Positions 63,741-64,000 of a stretch of 64,000 bases of DNA are shown piece after piece. Source of the DNA: Nocardioides bruguierae (GTDB lineage: Bacteria; Actinomycetota; Actinomycetes; Propionibacteriales; Nocardioidaceae); assembly GCF_023656415.1 (NCBI RefSeq), contig NZ_JAMOIL010000017.1, positions 1 to 64,000 on the forward strand. The letters are read 5' to 3'. Both the position numbers and the translations under genes were made by a program. A model generated the notes under the pieces. The model ran no database searches. It was not told the origin of the DNA and saw only the letters and a list, made by a program, of their open reading frames with translations. Numbering within the stretch: the stretch's first letter is position 1; each line of letters opens with the position of its first letter.

Positions 63741-63757
63741 GATTGGTGAATGATGTG

Positions 63758-64000
63758 ATGCAAGGAACGGACGGGCCGGTGTTGGTCACCGGTGGAACGG
63801 GCTACTTGGCCGGCTGGGTCATCGTTGAGCTGCTCGGACGAGGGTTCGCCGTCCGCGCGACAGTCCGCGACGTGCTCCGGGCGGAGCGCGCACGCGAGGC
63901 GTTGCTCGCCCACGGGCCCGCTGATGCGTCGCTGGAGCTCGTGGAGGCCGACCTGATGGCCGACGAGGGGTGGAGCGAGGCTCTCAGCGGCGTGAGCGCG
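63758..64000 (+). CDS. NAD(P)-dependent SDR reductase/epimerase, 5' part (cut by window end)
   Basis: At least 81 residues from ATG 63758 (GGTGA upstream; ATG 63737 also in frame). The N-terminus VLVTGGTGYLAGWVIVELLG is the atypical/extended SDR nucleotide-binding motif, followed by FAVRATVRD and LVEADLMADEGWSEAL. This fits dihydroflavonol-4-reductase-like enzymes or NAD-dependent epimerases. The rest lies outside the window. Confidence 0.85.
   Translation, partial: MQGTDGPVLVTGGTGYLAGWVIVELLGRGFAVRATVRDVLRAERAREALLAHGPADASLELVEADLMADEGWSEALSGVSA

Overview
The window is GC-rich DNA with strong G/C preference at third codon positions. Genes often overlap by ATGA or GTGA, and many starts are GTG. 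Together with the aerobic-type cobalamin genes, the CbtAB cobalt transporter and tandem DUF202 pairs, this points to a high-GC actinobacterium, plausibly Nocardioidaceae or a related soil actinomycete. The genus is inference. No phage, plasmid, CRISPR array, rRNA or complete tRNA is visible. The only mobile-element trace is the last 51 codons of an IS481-type transposase at the left edge.

Region 1 (about 0.4-25.5 kb) is a nearly complete late-insertion (aerobic) adenosylcobalamin pathway arranged as alternating blocks. They are cobN-cobF-2H phosphoesterase-cobQ-cobK (+), cobD (-), cobU (+), cbtB-cbtA-cobT-cobS (-), cobG-cobH-cobIJ-cobM (+), a NUDIX-CobL fusion (-), and a ChlI/ChlD-type chelatase fusion-bluB-cobO-cobB-cobC (+). 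Four cobalamin riboswitches head four of these blocks, so most of the pathway and cobalt uptake should shut down when B12 is plentiful. The cluster covers C-methylations, ring contraction, cobalt chelation, amidation, adenosylation, DMB synthesis, aminopropanol supply and nucleotide-loop assembly. The uroporphyrinogen-III methyltransferase is not in the window. CobG stops before the Fe-S/siroheme cysteine region, CobL carries an N-terminal NUDIX hydrolase, and a 2H phosphoesterase is translationally coupled inside the first operon.

Region 2 (25.7-39.8 kb) begins with an N-terminally short aldehyde dehydrogenase coupled to two DUF202 proteins. A sulfatase locus on the minus strand follows. It has two formylglycine-type sulfatases, the formylglycine-generating enzyme that activates them, an oligopeptide-type ABC importer with a double-ATPase subunit, a ROK sugar kinase, a second DUF202 pair and a TetR regulator. 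Two nearly identical 18-bp palindromes (35925-35942 and 38151-38168) sit in front of the two transcription units and define a small regulon. The likely job is import and desulfation of a sulfated sugar or glycoconjugate.

Region 3 (40-53.3 kb) is a LacI-controlled plus-strand carbohydrate locus: LacI regulator, GH127-type beta-L-arabinofuranosidase, sugar-binding lipoprotein, two MalF/MalG-like permeases, a GH63/trehalase-like hydrolase and a 1307-residue secreted multidomain glycosidase. TCGAA-TTCGA operators occur in front of lacI and three times just downstream of a promoter for the transporter. No ATPase for this transporter is present, so a shared MsmK/UgpC-type ATPase elsewhere is probably used.

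Region 4 (53.6-64 kb) holds a TetR/FAD-monooxygenase divergent pair, another TetR, a secreted GH78-like alpha-L-rhamnosidase behind a clear promoter and palindrome, a convergent DUF3500 lipoprotein-HupE/UreJ pair, a GntR/UTRA regulator, a MarR regulator and the start of an SDR-type reductase cut by the window end. A degraded piece of a TetR gene closely related to the one at 53.6 kb lies just upstream of lacI.
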